Assembly: GCF_003148665.1 (NCBI RefSeq)
Contig: NZ_QGGQ01000004.1
Coordinates: 372,001-436,000, forward strand
Reading direction: 5' to 3'
From: Maribacter polysiphoniae
GTDB lineage: Bacteria; Bacteroidota; Bacteroidia; Flavobacteriales; Flavobacteriaceae
DNA length: 64,000 nucleotides
The notes under the pieces are model-generated. The model did not search any database. It was not told the origin of the DNA and saw only the letters and a program-made list of their open reading frames with translations. Numbering within the stretch: position 1 is the stretch's first letter; every line of letters starts with the position of its first letter. Positions 9,742-18,814 of the stretch are shown piece after piece. The translations under genes and the position numbers were made by a program.

Positions 9742-11988
9742 TTATTGTATCACCTCAAGATAACGCCCCATCCAATACGGTAAAAGCCAATATACAGGTT
9801 CTAGTTCCTGAGAGGGGTCCCCACTTGTCGCTAAATAAGGATTGCGATCCCAACGAACAGTCCGGTATTCACTCGGTGGACGTAAGGCCACTTGTAATTC
9901 TTCCAAAATCGGTGCTCGTACCGTTTTGAGGTCTTCGCGTTTAGAGTTGTCTATATGCCAATCGACAAGATCTAAAGGTGCATCTTTCAAAAAACCGATG
10001 GAATTTTCCAGTTCCTCTGTATTGTCGGCCAATAGGTTGTAGGTAAAATTCAGAAATGGACTTTTGGCTTTCCTATGCTTTTGGAACCATTGTTCCATAT
10101 GGTCTCGATATTCCTTGCCAAGCTTTGGATCCTCTTCATAATCGATCAAGATCGGATACATATACAAGGCCAAATAAATATCAAAATAAGTCTCCCAAGC
10201 TGGATTGGTGTTGTGCAACATTTTGGCATTTTTTAGATAGCCTTGATCTTCAATCAGCTTCAAATATTCGCTTTGGTACTTTTCATTTTGGGTTATATGG
10301 TAGGTGAATTTAAGGAATGCGAGTAATTCCAACGAATTCAATGCCCTTTCCGGCGCCCATTCGGGATCATGGTTCAACAACTTGGGAGACCAAACACCCC
10401 ATTTTGTGCGCTGTCCATCAACATCTACCAGGTTAAAATCGTTTCGTATCAGGTGATCCATGATCTTACTGAAATGTTCGGCCACCCGTTTCTTTTCCTT
10501 CTCATCGGCCACCAGATTATAGTACCAATAGTATCCGAACAAATGACCACAAAGTTCATCACTGCTGGTGTCTCCCTTCCATTTCCATTTTCCATCCTTG
10601 GACACATGCCATCGCTCTTCCACCGGTTTATGCCTTGGGTTATCAATAAGGGCTTCGGCCATTTCCCGATCGGTGTAGGTGCGGTTCATGTCATGTGATC
10701 GCTCCCATGAAACGGGGATTATGGTTCTGGCAAAAAAACCATCAACTTCGGTAACCGTTCTCAAATAATGCAAAAAATCAAATGCCTTTTTGGCCCGGGT
10801 CTTGGCCTCAGGGTCTTTAGTGACAGCATATCGAAAAGCTTCCATCGCCAGATAATTAGAGGTAAACTCACCATCATTATCATCATCATCAGGTTCGATC
10901 GACGCCGTATCACCAGGAATCGTCAATTTGGACCTCGCAATGATCCAGGGTTCCCGAACATGACGCTGAATTAATTTATCATAGAAAAAATCTGATTTTT
11001 CCTTTAAGGTCATTTTCTTGTTCTTTATGGCACTCACCCCATTGGAAGTTGCGATCCAAGCGTTTCCATCTTTATCAAAAGTGATATCCCTCACTTCATT
11101 CGAACGTAGCCAACGCTTGCTCAAACGTACCGAATACGTATCTTTCGCCGGTTCAAACCTGGTAATCCCATAATCGGTACCCACCCACATTGTACCGTTT
11201 GGCGCTTTTTTAACCACATTGACGTGGGCATTGGCAATGCCATTTTCCGGCCTTTTATCGCTTATTCTTCGTTCCCCGTTCCTAATCGTGACACCCCCCA
11301 TACAAGCAACCCATAGATTACCTTTCGCATCAAAATCCATTCCCGTGACATAGGCACTGATCAGATCGTCATTACCCTGAAACACCTCGGTTTTTTCATC
11401 CGTACAATGATAGAGTCCCACATCGGTCCCTATCCAAAGTCCCCCATTGTTATCTGATAAGGCAGCCCGAATACTTCTGGCTATCCCAAAGTCCTTTTTA
11501 ACCCAATCAGTAGTATCAAAATACCATGAGCCATAAGGCCCCAAGGCATAAATCCCCTCATTTGCCACAACTAATTTAGCTATCGGTGGTTGAGGCCCCT
11601 CTATCTTTTGAAGTCCGGTGGTATCACCCATATAGACCCCATCCCAGGTAGCCAGCCATACTTTATGATCTAGTCCGATGGCAACATCATAAGCCGGACC
11701 TTTTGTCTCCCCTTGGATACCAAGCACCCAATCTTTGGAGCTTTCCTGTTTAAAATAGACCCCATCTTTTGTGGCAATCCAAATAGTGCCATCACCATCG
11801 GTTTCAATCGCCCTTACATCCTGTGCCTCTGCATTTCCGCCGGCAACCTCATATCCCTCATGATATTCTTGAACAAACGGAGTATCCTCATAAAACAATT
11901 TATCCCCGGTCTGGGTTACTTGTGTTTTATAATCATCATTCTTACACGATATAAAAACGAGGATTAAAAATAAAATCGATTTTCCCAT
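9742..11988 (-). CDS. P2: lipoprotein with regulator-type propeller and helical-toroid domain
   Basis: 748 aa with a short lipoprotein signal (VFISC, Cys15). Residues about 50-325 have at least five clear two-component-regulator propeller blades (IWIATKDGVYF, VWLATWDGVYM, LWIGTDVGLYH, LWVACMGGVTI, MWVGTDYGITRF, AWIATSNGVSAI). The helical domain (about 330-748) shares the family motifs DNDG (370-373), GFFAR (417-421), WKWKGDTSSDE..GH (468-482), VDVDG..TKWGVW (521-533), DNSKRED and LLPYWMGRYL. It groups with P4 rather than P1 or P3: it has the IIPVSWE insertion after GFFAR and lacks NHSDDEMYF. No membrane anchor beyond the lipid, and no kinase. Role unknown; probably surface-exposed. Confidence 0.8.
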   Translation of the reverse strand: MGKSILFLILVFISCKNDDYKTQVTQTGDKLFYEDTPFVQEYHEGYEVAGGNAEAQDVRAIETDGDGTIWIATKDGVYFKQESSKDWVLGIQGETKGPAYDVAIGLDHKVWLATWDGVYMGDTTGLQKIEGPQPPIAKLVVANEGIYALGPYGSWYFDTTDWVKKDFGIARSIRAALSDNNGGLWIGTDVGLYHCTDEKTEVFQGNDDLISAYVTGMDFDAKGNLWVACMGGVTIRNGERRISDKRPENGIANAHVNVVKKAPNGTMWVGTDYGITRFEPAKDTYSVRLSKRWLRSNEVRDITFDKDGNAWIATSNGVSAIKNKKMTLKEKSDFFYDKLIQRHVREPWIIARSKLTIPGDTASIEPDDDDNDGEFTSNYLAMEAFRYAVTKDPEAKTRAKKAFDFLHYLRTVTEVDGFFARTIIPVSWERSHDMNRTYTDREMAEALIDNPRHKPVEERWHVSKDGKWKWKGDTSSDELCGHLFGYYWYYNLVADEKEKKRVAEHFSKIMDHLIRNDFNLVDVDGQRTKWGVWSPKLLNHDPEWAPERALNSLELLAFLKFTYHITQNEKYQSEYLKLIEDQGYLKNAKMLHNTNPAWETYFDIYLALYMYPILIDYEEDPKLGKEYRDHMEQWFQKHRKAKSPFLNFTYNLLADNTEELENSIGFLKDAPLDLVDWHIDNSKREDLKTVRAPILEELQVALRPPSEYRTVRWDRNPYLATSGDPSQELEPVYWLLPYWMGRYLEVIQ

Positions 11989-12169
11989 AATTCAAACGGT
12001 ATTTAGGCCTTTTAGAAATATTACGGATTCAACATGTATCCGAAGGTACCAAACCGGAAAAACCGATTTGTTTTTAGGTGTAAGGAAAGTTATCACTACT
12101 TTATAAATGGATATAAGAAGACTTTATAACGGGGTTTCAGGGCCATCTTCCTTTTTCCTAAACCTTAAA

Positions 12170-13573
12170 TTATTTAGGCGCCACAAAGTCACTTTTCAAT
12201 CGTATAGGACTGTCAGGCACTTTATTTATCAATTTCTTTTTACCTTTCTTTTTTATAATCTCAAAGGCATCATAAAGCGTGCCTATGGGCGTATAGGCCC
12301 CATAGGTTATAGAATTCTTGGACACTGTGATAATTTGAAAAAGTTGGGTATACTCCCCTCTTCTCACCATCCATTCCTGGTCTGCCGATTCATACATTTT
12401 TGGGCCACTTACAGATACGGCATAAACAGTACCGGCATCTTTCACTACCGTTAAACCTTTACCTTCATTCTCAGGAAAACCCCTTGCATAGGTATGATCA
12501 TGCCCCTGTAACACTAAATCTACCCCATATTTATCGATCAACGGTTTTATAGCCTCCCTCAACTCCCAATTATCCCTGCCCTCTTTCGTAGAATACACTG
12601 GGTAATGTGTTGTTATGGTTATCCATTTTTTGGTGTTTGACTGTAAGACGGAATCAAGCCATTTTACTTGGGCTGTTCGTGCCTCCATACTTTCGTCAAA
12701 ACCCTCGCTATCGATGGAAATCAATTTCATGTCTTGATAATCAATGGCAAAACACGTTTCTTTCAATGCTTCAATCGGCCCGTTTTCAGGAAGGGTGAAC
12801 TGTGGTCTCCATAAAGAAGTTAGTACCCCATCCCTATATTCATGGTTGCCTGGCGTCATAACACTTGGCACTGTGGCGTGAATAAAACTACCTGCGTGAA
12901 ACCATTCGCCCCATTCCAAATTCGCGTCCCTATCATTTATCAAGTCTCCGGCATGCAACATAAAATCCACCTGCGGAAACTGACGGTATGAATTACGGAT
13001 AACCCTAGACCATAATGATTTTACATGGTTCTGGGCGTCACCAAAATAGATAAAACTAAAAGGTTTTTCCATGTCGGTCCGAGCGGTTGTGATTTGAAAC
13101 CATTCGCTCCAATAACCATTATCCTTCTGTCCATTGCCCACTCTATACACATAAGTGGTATTAGGCTGTAGACCATCGATTTTTGCCGAATGATAGGTTG
13201 CCTTAACAAGGGGTTCATTTCTATTTTGGTTTTCAAATAGTTGTGAAACCGCTTTGATTTGTCGAACCTTACCCAACAAAAATTCAGGGCCATCAGTGGC
13301 CAAAGCCACCTCTACCACTCCATTCGGTACTTGTTGATCGGTACGCCAGTTTACGGCAAAGCTATGTGCGGCATCCTCAGTAAGGTTCGAAATAATACGA
13401 TCCGGTGTACTTGATGGAAAAATCAATTTATGCGCTGGGGTAGCATAGTGTTCCATATAGTGTGAATGACCACTGTGTTCTTCTCCATTGGCATGCCGAT
13501 GTTGCGCCTGTAGCGTAAAGTTCAACATAAACGTTATCACAAAAACCGTAAGACTCTTTAATGTTCCCATCAT
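12170..13573 (-). CDS. Purple acid phosphatase-like secreted metallophosphoesterase (PAP1)
   Basis: 467 aa with a signal peptide ending near residue 24 and then a His-rich linker (residues 25-50). An N-terminal Fn3-like purple acid phosphatase domain (about 55-165) carries WRTDQQ and the TTYVYRVG strand. The catalytic domain shows dimetal ligands in order: FGDAQN (Asp179), AGDLIND (Asp210), GNHEYRD (Asn243, His244), THYPVYST and GHDHTYARG (about 373). It hydrolyses phosphomonoesters, and possibly diesters, outside the cytoplasm. It lies 84 bp after the Gfo/Idh gene and may be the fourth gene of the aldolase-transporter run. It is one of three PAP-type genes here. Substrate unknown. Confidence 0.88.
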   Translation of the reverse strand: MMGTLKSLTVFVITFMLNFTLQAQHRHANGEEHSGHSHYMEHYATPAHKLIFPSSTPDRIISNLTEDAAHSFAVNWRTDQQVPNGVVEVALATDGPEFLLGKVRQIKAVSQLFENQNRNEPLVKATYHSAKIDGLQPNTTYVYRVGNGQKDNGYWSEWFQITTARTDMEKPFSFIYFGDAQNHVKSLWSRVIRNSYRQFPQVDFMLHAGDLINDRDANLEWGEWFHAGSFIHATVPSVMTPGNHEYRDGVLTSLWRPQFTLPENGPIEALKETCFAIDYQDMKLISIDSEGFDESMEARTAQVKWLDSVLQSNTKKWITITTHYPVYSTKEGRDNWELREAIKPLIDKYGVDLVLQGHDHTYARGFPENEGKGLTVVKDAGTVYAVSVSGPKMYESADQEWMVRRGEYTQLFQIITVSKNSITYGAYTPIGTLYDAFEIIKKKGKKKLINKVPDSPIRLKSDFVAPK

Positions 13574-13657
13574 TGATTTTATTCTATTTTCAAAACTATT
13601 TTAAACTTGGTTTAAAACCAATATCCATATTGCAACTTATTGTTAACGCTACTCACC

Positions 13658-14647
13658 TTAAATAGTAACACGACTACCCAATCTATGGCTTTCGTGTAAT
13701 TTCCCTATTACGGTCAAGTTATCAATGGCATCATCCAAAGGTACCGGTGTTGCCTTATCTTCTAATATAGCCAATGAGAAAGCATCGGCCTGCAATGTAT
13801 ATTGATCACAAATTTCAAATTCAATTTCCGTTATTACCTCATCCTTTGTCAACCACATTTTAGACGGTCTATCGTTAGGCGGATTAAAAGGAATCTCAAA
13901 TCGGATACTGCCTTTTGTACCGAAAATTTGGGCCTGTTGTGTATAATCCAATTGGGTTGCACAAAAGAAAGTGGCATTCCCTTGTTCAAATTCAAGGATT
14001 CCCGAGGCTAAAATATCCACTTCATATTCCGGATGGTATTCAATGGAGGCCATTACACTTTTCGGCTCTTCCCCAAACAACAATCGGGAAATGGAAATGG
14101 AATAACATCCAATATCCATCAAACTCCCCCCACCAAACGATTTCCTATTGGTAATGCTTGTGGCATCGTCATCAAAAAACGAAAACGAAGATTGTATCGT
14201 CTTCAAGGTGCCTATTTCCCCGGAATCAATCAGTTCCTTGGCTTTAACCCATTGTGGATGAAATTTATACATAAAAGCCTCCATCACTTTAAGCCCTGGA
14301 TTCTTTTGGGCTTCATCCTGTAATCCCAAAACCTCTTTGGCATTCATTCCCGCCGGTTTTTCAACAAGCACATGTTTTCCGGCCTTCAAGGCTTTGATGG
14401 CCCACTCCACATGTAAATGGTTTGGCAGGGGAATATAAACAGCTTCAATATCAGCGTCATTCAGGAGTTCTTGATATCCTTCATAACATTTTGAAATACC
14501 GAATTTTTCTGCAGTTTTTTGGGCCTTGACCTTATTTCTTGAGGCTATGGCCAACACATTGCAATACTTGCTTTTAAGCATTGCCGGAATAACCTGCTCC
14601 ACTGCTATGGTCGCTGCTCCCAACACCCCCCATTGTACTTTCTCCAT
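13658..14647 (-). CDS. Gfo/Idh/MocA family NAD(P)-dependent oxidoreductase (cytoplasmic)
   Basis: 329 aa. An N-terminal Rossmann fold (GVLGAATIA, residues 7-15) is followed by the conserved VEKPAG (Lys97), the active-site Lys-Pro of the family. The C-terminal part is the usual substrate-binding domain (GGGSLMDIGCYSI). No signal peptide, so it is cytoplasmic. Such enzymes oxidise or reduce sugars, inositols or sugar acids. It lies 46 bp after the sodium:solute symporter and very likely processes the imported sugar before or after the aldolase. The trans-1,2-dihydrobenzene-1,2-diol/D-xylose dehydrogenase subgroup looks closest by its start and length, but I cannot fix the substrate. Confidence 0.88.
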   Translation of the reverse strand: MEKVQWGVLGAATIAVEQVIPAMLKSKYCNVLAIASRNKVKAQKTAEKFGISKCYEGYQELLNDADIEAVYIPLPNHLHVEWAIKALKAGKHVLVEKPAGMNAKEVLGLQDEAQKNPGLKVMEAFMYKFHPQWVKAKELIDSGEIGTLKTIQSSFSFFDDDATSITNRKSFGGGSLMDIGCYSISISRLLFGEEPKSVMASIEYHPEYEVDILASGILEFEQGNATFFCATQLDYTQQAQIFGTKGSIRFEIPFNPPNDRPSKMWLTKDEVITEIEFEICDQYTLQADAFSLAILEDKATPVPLDDAIDNLTVIGKLHESHRLGSRVTI

Positions 14648-14693
14648 TCTAAAGTATATTATTATTTGCTGTTATACGATATACCCTATGATC

Positions 14694-16172
14694 TTATTTA
14701 CCCCTTTTATTGGTTACCGCAAATAAAAGCGACAATACAATAAGTCCGGCTGTAGCAACGGCCCCGATTATTATAGGATCAAGTGTACATTCGAGCCAAT
14801 CCAATTGGGGTGATAGGTTTCTTAAGAAAGTACCCCAAATGATAATCAAGATACTAAAAACAACAGCGGTAATTCCCTGCCAAGGTTTGATTTTAACATT
14901 AAAGATGGCCAAAAGGAACAGTCCAAGGATTCCCCCTCCGAAGATTCCTGAAATCTGCCACCAAATATCAAGTGCACTCTTGGCGTTGATTAACAACAAA
15001 CTGAAGATTATTCCGAGTATGCCCCAAATTACGGTTGTCCATCTTAAAAACCCGATACTACTTTTTTCAGAGGCATTGGGTCTAAAATACTTCTTATAAT
15101 AGTCCAAATAAAGTACCGTTGCCGAAGAATTCAAGGCCGAATCGACCGTACTCATCGATGCGGCAAGTATGGCCGCGATGATAAGTCCCTTTAACCCTAC
15201 AGGTAATTCGGTCGCAATGAAGTATGGAAAAACCTCATCGCCCTTTATGATTGATGGGTCAAGAACATGTCCCCCCCCTGCATAAAAAGCGAACATTGCG
15301 GTTCCTATATAAAGGAATATGGCGGTTAGGGGTAAGTAGATGAGCATAGCGATCCATACCGATCTTTTAGCTTTTTTCTCGGTGGCCACCGAACTATATT
15401 TTTGTGTATAGTTTTGGTCGGCCATTAAATTTCTGATGTTCTCGGTAACCCCGTATATCACCATTACCAAAATAGTACGGCTACTCAATGACATGGAAGT
15501 GTCACCTAAACTGAATTTATTCGCATCAAAGGCATTTTGAATCAGGAAATCGGGTTTTGAAAATACTTCGGTCGTTAATATGTAGGCGCTAAAAAGCAAC
15601 CCTCCGATCATAATAATCGACTGTAGTACATCGGTCCAGATTACAGCTTCCATGCCCCCCATTAAGGTATAGGCAATGGTGAGGACCCCAATAATCAAAA
15701 TCAAGGTACGTATATCAATATCAATAAAGGAAGTCAGTAACAGGGAGGACAAGTATAGGATTACCGCCGTTCTACCCACCATAAAAAGCACAAAGGAAAA
15801 AGAGGCATATATACGCCCCCAATCCCCTATTTTCTCCTCAAGGTATTTATAAACTGAAATAATCTTATGCTTTCGATAATGAGGAATAACATATTTGGTC
15901 ACAAACCAAGCTACAGGTAAGGCCGTTAGGGCAAAAATCAAAGGATGCCAATTATCGTCAAAGGCCTTACCAGGCACCGCAATATATGAGATACTACTGG
16001 TGTAAGCACTCATTACGGCTATACCGGCTGCCCATGCAGGAATACCCCTACCAGCCACCATAAACTCCTCAGAGGTTTTGGTCTTCCTTAAAAAATAAAT
16101 TCCCATTGCCACCATTATCAATCCATATAAGATCAATATAACCGTGTCAATCGTTCCAAGTTGATAATTCAT
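14694..16172 (-). CDS. Sodium:solute symporter (SSS family)
   Basis: Imports a sugar or organic acid with Na+. The ATG at 16172 is preferred over an in-frame GTG at 16181. About 492 aa with 12-13 transmembrane helices and SSS features: the N-terminal F(M/L)VAGRG-type loop, MSAYTSSISYIAVPGKAF (helix 2) and the LAASMSTVDSALNSSATVL segment (helix 8-9) that carries the sodium-site residues. It lies 27 bp after the DHDPS-family aldolase and 46 bp before the Gfo/Idh gene, so the three form an uptake-and-catabolism unit. In other Bacteroidota such aldolase-SSS pairs serve sialic acid or related keto-sugars; that link is not proven here. Confidence 0.9.
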   Translation of the reverse strand: MNYQLGTIDTVILILYGLIMVAMGIYFLRKTKTSEEFMVAGRGIPAWAAGIAVMSAYTSSISYIAVPGKAFDDNWHPLIFALTALPVAWFVTKYVIPHYRKHKIISVYKYLEEKIGDWGRIYASFSFVLFMVGRTAVILYLSSLLLTSFIDIDIRTLILIIGVLTIAYTLMGGMEAVIWTDVLQSIIMIGGLLFSAYILTTEVFSKPDFLIQNAFDANKFSLGDTSMSLSSRTILVMVIYGVTENIRNLMADQNYTQKYSSVATEKKAKRSVWIAMLIYLPLTAIFLYIGTAMFAFYAGGGHVLDPSIIKGDEVFPYFIATELPVGLKGLIIAAILAASMSTVDSALNSSATVLYLDYYKKYFRPNASEKSSIGFLRWTTVIWGILGIIFSLLLINAKSALDIWWQISGIFGGGILGLFLLAIFNVKIKPWQGITAVVFSILIIIWGTFLRNLSPQLDWLECTLDPIIIGAVATAGLIVLSLLFAVTNKRGK

Positions 16173-16199
16173 AAGCTTCACTAATTAATCAACGATCTT

Positions 16200-17093
16200 T
16201 TATATTTCGTTCATATATGATTTGATTTTCTCTCGATCCCCATTTTCAAACCTTCGTAAGGGTAATGCCATATGATCTTCACAGATGTCCATTACCGATA
16301 ATGCACTCTTAATTCCTTTGGTTACCCGTGATTCGTATTTACCCACACTATAAATCGTGTCGTAAATATACTTTACCTTTTTATTAAGTTCATCAATAAC
16401 CAAATGGTTATTTTGAACCGAAGCGTTATAAAGATCCACAAATAGTCCAGGTACAAAATTGGCCCCACCGGCTACGGCACCATGTCCTCCTTTTCTAATG
16501 GTTTCCGATAGAAAAGATTCGGTACCCACAATAATGGGGAAGTCGGGCGAGTCTTTGAATTCCTCGATCAACGAATTTAAATAACCCATATCGCCAGAGC
16601 TATCCTTTATACCTATGGCTCCAAGTTCCTTCGCTCTCTTAACCGTTTTTATCGTTAAATGTATTTTGGTACAGCTCGGCATATTATACATCATAAAGGG
16701 CAATGGAAGTTTAGGGGCCAAACACTCTAAATATTCGATCATTTCATTCTCCGATATCGGAAAATAATAGGGTGGCGCCACCACTACGGCATCCGCCCCG
16801 GCTTTTTTGGCATGTTCGGCAATGTCAAGTGATCCTAAAAACGACGTATCGGTAATACCTACCAGGACAGGAATCCTACCGGCCACGAATTTACAGGAAT
16901 ATGAAATCAATTCCTTACGCAATTCATAGGTCAAGCTGGGTCCTTCCCCATTGGTGCCAAGCAAGAAAATACCATGCACCCCTCCAGAAATCAAATGCTC
17001 TATAAGTCGTTGCACGCCATCTATATCCAAATTACCATCTGCCGTCAATGGTGTAATCATCGGTGGAATAATACCCTTTAATACTAATTTCAT
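16200..17093 (-). CDS. DHDPS/N-acetylneuraminate lyase family aldolase
   Basis: Class I pyruvate-type aldolase of 297 aa. I start it at ATG 17093 (sequence MKLVLKGIIPPMITPL) because the open frame further upstream has no homology-like sequence. Family residues are present: GTNGEG (46-51), YNMP with Tyr136 and the Schiff-base Lys163 in GIKDSSGD. It cleaves or forms a 2-keto-3-deoxy sugar acid. Sialic acid, KDG or similar are possible substrates; GTNGEG differs from the GSTGEA usual in neuraminate lyases. It is first in the aldolase-SSS-Gfo/Idh run and divergent from the AraC gene, whose product probably controls it. It is one of two family members here. Confidence 0.88.
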   Translation of the reverse strand: MKLVLKGIIPPMITPLTADGNLDIDGVQRLIEHLISGGVHGIFLLGTNGEGPSLTYELRKELISYSCKFVAGRIPVLVGITDTSFLGSLDIAEHAKKAGADAVVVAPPYYFPISENEMIEYLECLAPKLPLPFMMYNMPSCTKIHLTIKTVKRAKELGAIGIKDSSGDMGYLNSLIEEFKDSPDFPIIVGTESFLSETIRKGGHGAVAGGANFVPGLFVDLYNASVQNNHLVIDELNKKVKYIYDTIYSVGKYESRVTKGIKSALSVMDICEDHMALPLRRFENGDREKIKSYMNEI

Positions 17094-17141
17094 AGTCCTG
17101 TTTTTATCTTTTACAAAGAAAATCGAAACAGAGTTACTTAA

Positions 17142-17160
17142 ACGCAATTATTTTACGCAA
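17142..17160. promoter_or_regulatory. Direct repeat, candidate AraC operator
   Basis: ACGCAA (17142-17147) is repeated as ACGCAA (17155-17160), with a start-to-start spacing of 13 bp, in the divergent region between the aldolase operon and the AraC gene. AraC-family regulators bind direct repeats with one face of the helix per half-site, so this is a plausible autoregulatory and operon operator. The site was found by eye. Confidence 0.4.
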
Positions 17161-17232
17161 ATCATATAGTATCTTAACTTAGATATCATTTTTTTTATGT
17201 AATATTGAAAATAAGAGTTAAAATAGTAAGAT

Positions 17233-18081
17233 ATGGAATTTGTTTTTGAGAAAATTTATGTCCCTAACAACCACTCTTTTATTTCTAGGAAATTGCCGCT
17301 ATCCTCTGATGCCCGGATACATTCCCACAAGAATTTCGAACTTAATTATATTACTTCGGGTACAGGCAGAAGAATTGTTGGCGATAATATTTCGGGATTT
17401 GAAAAAGGTGACCTTGTATTATTGGGTCCTGAGCTACCACATTGTTGGGAATTATTGGATGCTGAAAAAGATGAGGATCCCGCCTGTATTGTAACGCATT
17501 TTTCGGAAAATATCATAGATAATGAGTTCTTTAAAATGCCAGAACTCCAAAATGTAGTGGTATTATTGAAACAAGCCAACCGTGGTATTCGATTCAGAAC
17601 CGAAAACGACAGTGAAATCAGTGAAATTTTAACTGAGCTGTCCCAAAGCGTAGGTCTCGAATATTATATAGGTTTACTTAAGATTTTCAACCTATTGATA
17701 AAAATCGAGGATAGGGAAAGACTCTCCAACCCAATGAATCGATCTTCCGTTTTCACCAAAAACATTGAAAAGATCAATAAGGTCTATGAGTATGTATTCT
17801 TAAATATCCAAGAAGGCATTAATCTTGAAGAAGCTTCATCGGTATTGAATATGGCCCCGAGTTCATTTTGCAGGTTTTTCAAAAAGAAGACCGGTCTTAC
17901 GTTTATGGAGTATGTGAAAAATGTAAGGGTCGGAATGGCCGCCAAACTGTTAGCCGAAACAGATAAGCAAATCACCCAAATTTGCTATGAAAGTGGTTAT
18001 AATAATTTAGCTAATTTCAACCACTACTTTAAAGCGAGTATGGGCAAAACCCCATCTGAATATCGCAAAAACTTCAGGTAA
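17233..18081 (+). CDS. AraC-family transcriptional regulator with cupin sensor domain
   Basis: 282 aa cytoplasmic regulator. The N-terminal half is a cupin-like sensor (HSHKNFELNYITSGTGRRIV at about 30-49, and LGPELPHCWE). The C-terminal 100 residues contain two helix-turn-helix motifs (INLEEASSVLNMAPSSFCRF and ITQICYESGYNNLANFNHYF) and end with the family signature KTPSEYRKNF. It is divergent from the DHDPS-SSS-Gfo/Idh genes, 139 bp away, and probably activates them when the sugar (or a keto-acid) binds. It is the only DNA-binding regulator in the window, so it is also a candidate for the dispersed motifs reported here. Confidence 0.93.
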   Translation: MEFVFEKIYVPNNHSFISRKLPLSSDARIHSHKNFELNYITSGTGRRIVGDNISGFEKGDLVLLGPELPHCWELLDAEKDEDPACIVTHFSENIIDNEFFKMPELQNVVVLLKQANRGIRFRTENDSEISEILTELSQSVGLEYYIGLLKIFNLLIKIEDRERLSNPMNRSSVFTKNIEKINKVYEYVFLNIQEGINLEEASSVLNMAPSSFCRFFKKKTGLTFMEYVKNVRVGMAAKLLAETDKQITQICYESGYNNLANFNHYFKASMGKTPSEYRKNFR

Positions 18082-18111
18082 GGCCATTAGCAATAAACAA
18101 AGTCACAAAAA

Positions 18112-18762
18112 CTACCTGCGCCCCAAAAGGTTGACCATAAAGCCCATAAAAAACAAAGTAAACGAAAGTAGGCTTATTGGAGGTAATCCTCCATGCCATT
18201 GATCGATCCCCAACCATCCTTTGAAGCCCATAAAAAAAACATGGGTACCAAAAAAGAACATGGTACACACCACTATTTTTTTGGACTTCGCAGCCACAAT
18301 AATGGGATATGCCCGTTTAACCCCTTCCTTAAAACCAAAATGATGGATACCTGCAAGCGTAAAACCCAAAATACCAGCCATAACAATAATACTCCCCTGT
18401 AAGGACAGGGTATGATCCGAAGCAAAGAATTTAGGAAAATACCCAGGATTTAAAATTGACATGCTCATTAATAAATGTATTAAAACATAGACAAACCCTA
18501 TAATACCCATCGATTTTCTTACATGTAAGATCGATTCTGAAATACGCACCCCCAAATTACACATCGGCCCTAACGAAAGGCTACCTATCAACAATACCAA
18601 TGAGGCCAAAGAAATCCCTTTGTTTAAAACAAATACAGGCACATCCTTCCAAGGTACATTCCCCGCCACATTATAACGTACGATCGCATAGGCTATGCAT
18701 AGGATCGTTGTTATGCTAATTATTCTATTTTCAATGCTTCTAGTGCTGTAAACAACTTTCAT
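18112..18762 (-). CDS. Polytopic membrane protein, ferric-reductase/MsrQ-like
   Basis: 216 aa from ATG 18762 (an in-frame TTG at 18789 is possible). Six or so hydrophobic helices. The stretch RKSMGIIGFVYVLIHLLMS, followed by an aromatic loop and a helix ending in AGIHHFGFK, resembles the haem-binding helices of the ferric reductase-like transmembrane domain (MsrQ/YedZ), in which His residues on neighbouring helices hold b-type haem. It is last in the tight leftward operon PHP-GH31-membrane protein. A redox partner was not found next to it. The assignment to the family is tentative. Confidence 0.55.
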   Translation of the reverse strand: MKVVYSTRSIENRIISITTILCIAYAIVRYNVAGNVPWKDVPVFVLNKGISLASLVLLIGSLSLGPMCNLGVRISESILHVRKSMGIIGFVYVLIHLLMSMSILNPGYFPKFFASDHTLSLQGSIIVMAGILGFTLAGIHHFGFKEGVKRAYPIIVAAKSKKIVVCTMFFFGTHVFFMGFKGWLGIDQWHGGLPPISLLSFTLFFMGFMVNLLGRR

Positions 18763-18814
18763 TTCAACTCCCAAATTATTCAATCCCAAGGCAACATAGC
18801 TTCAGAACGGTTTT

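Noticed and set aside
5163-11988. Hybrid two-component sensor kinases
   Set aside because: The propeller blades look like those of hybrid two-component systems, but there is no transmembrane segment, histidine kinase, receiver or DNA-binding domain. The C-terminal part is a different helical domain.
12107-12454. 115-codon plus-strand ORF opposite the PAP1 gene
   Set aside because: It lies antisense to the clearly coding PAP1 sequence and has no homology-like motif; a shadow of the real gene.
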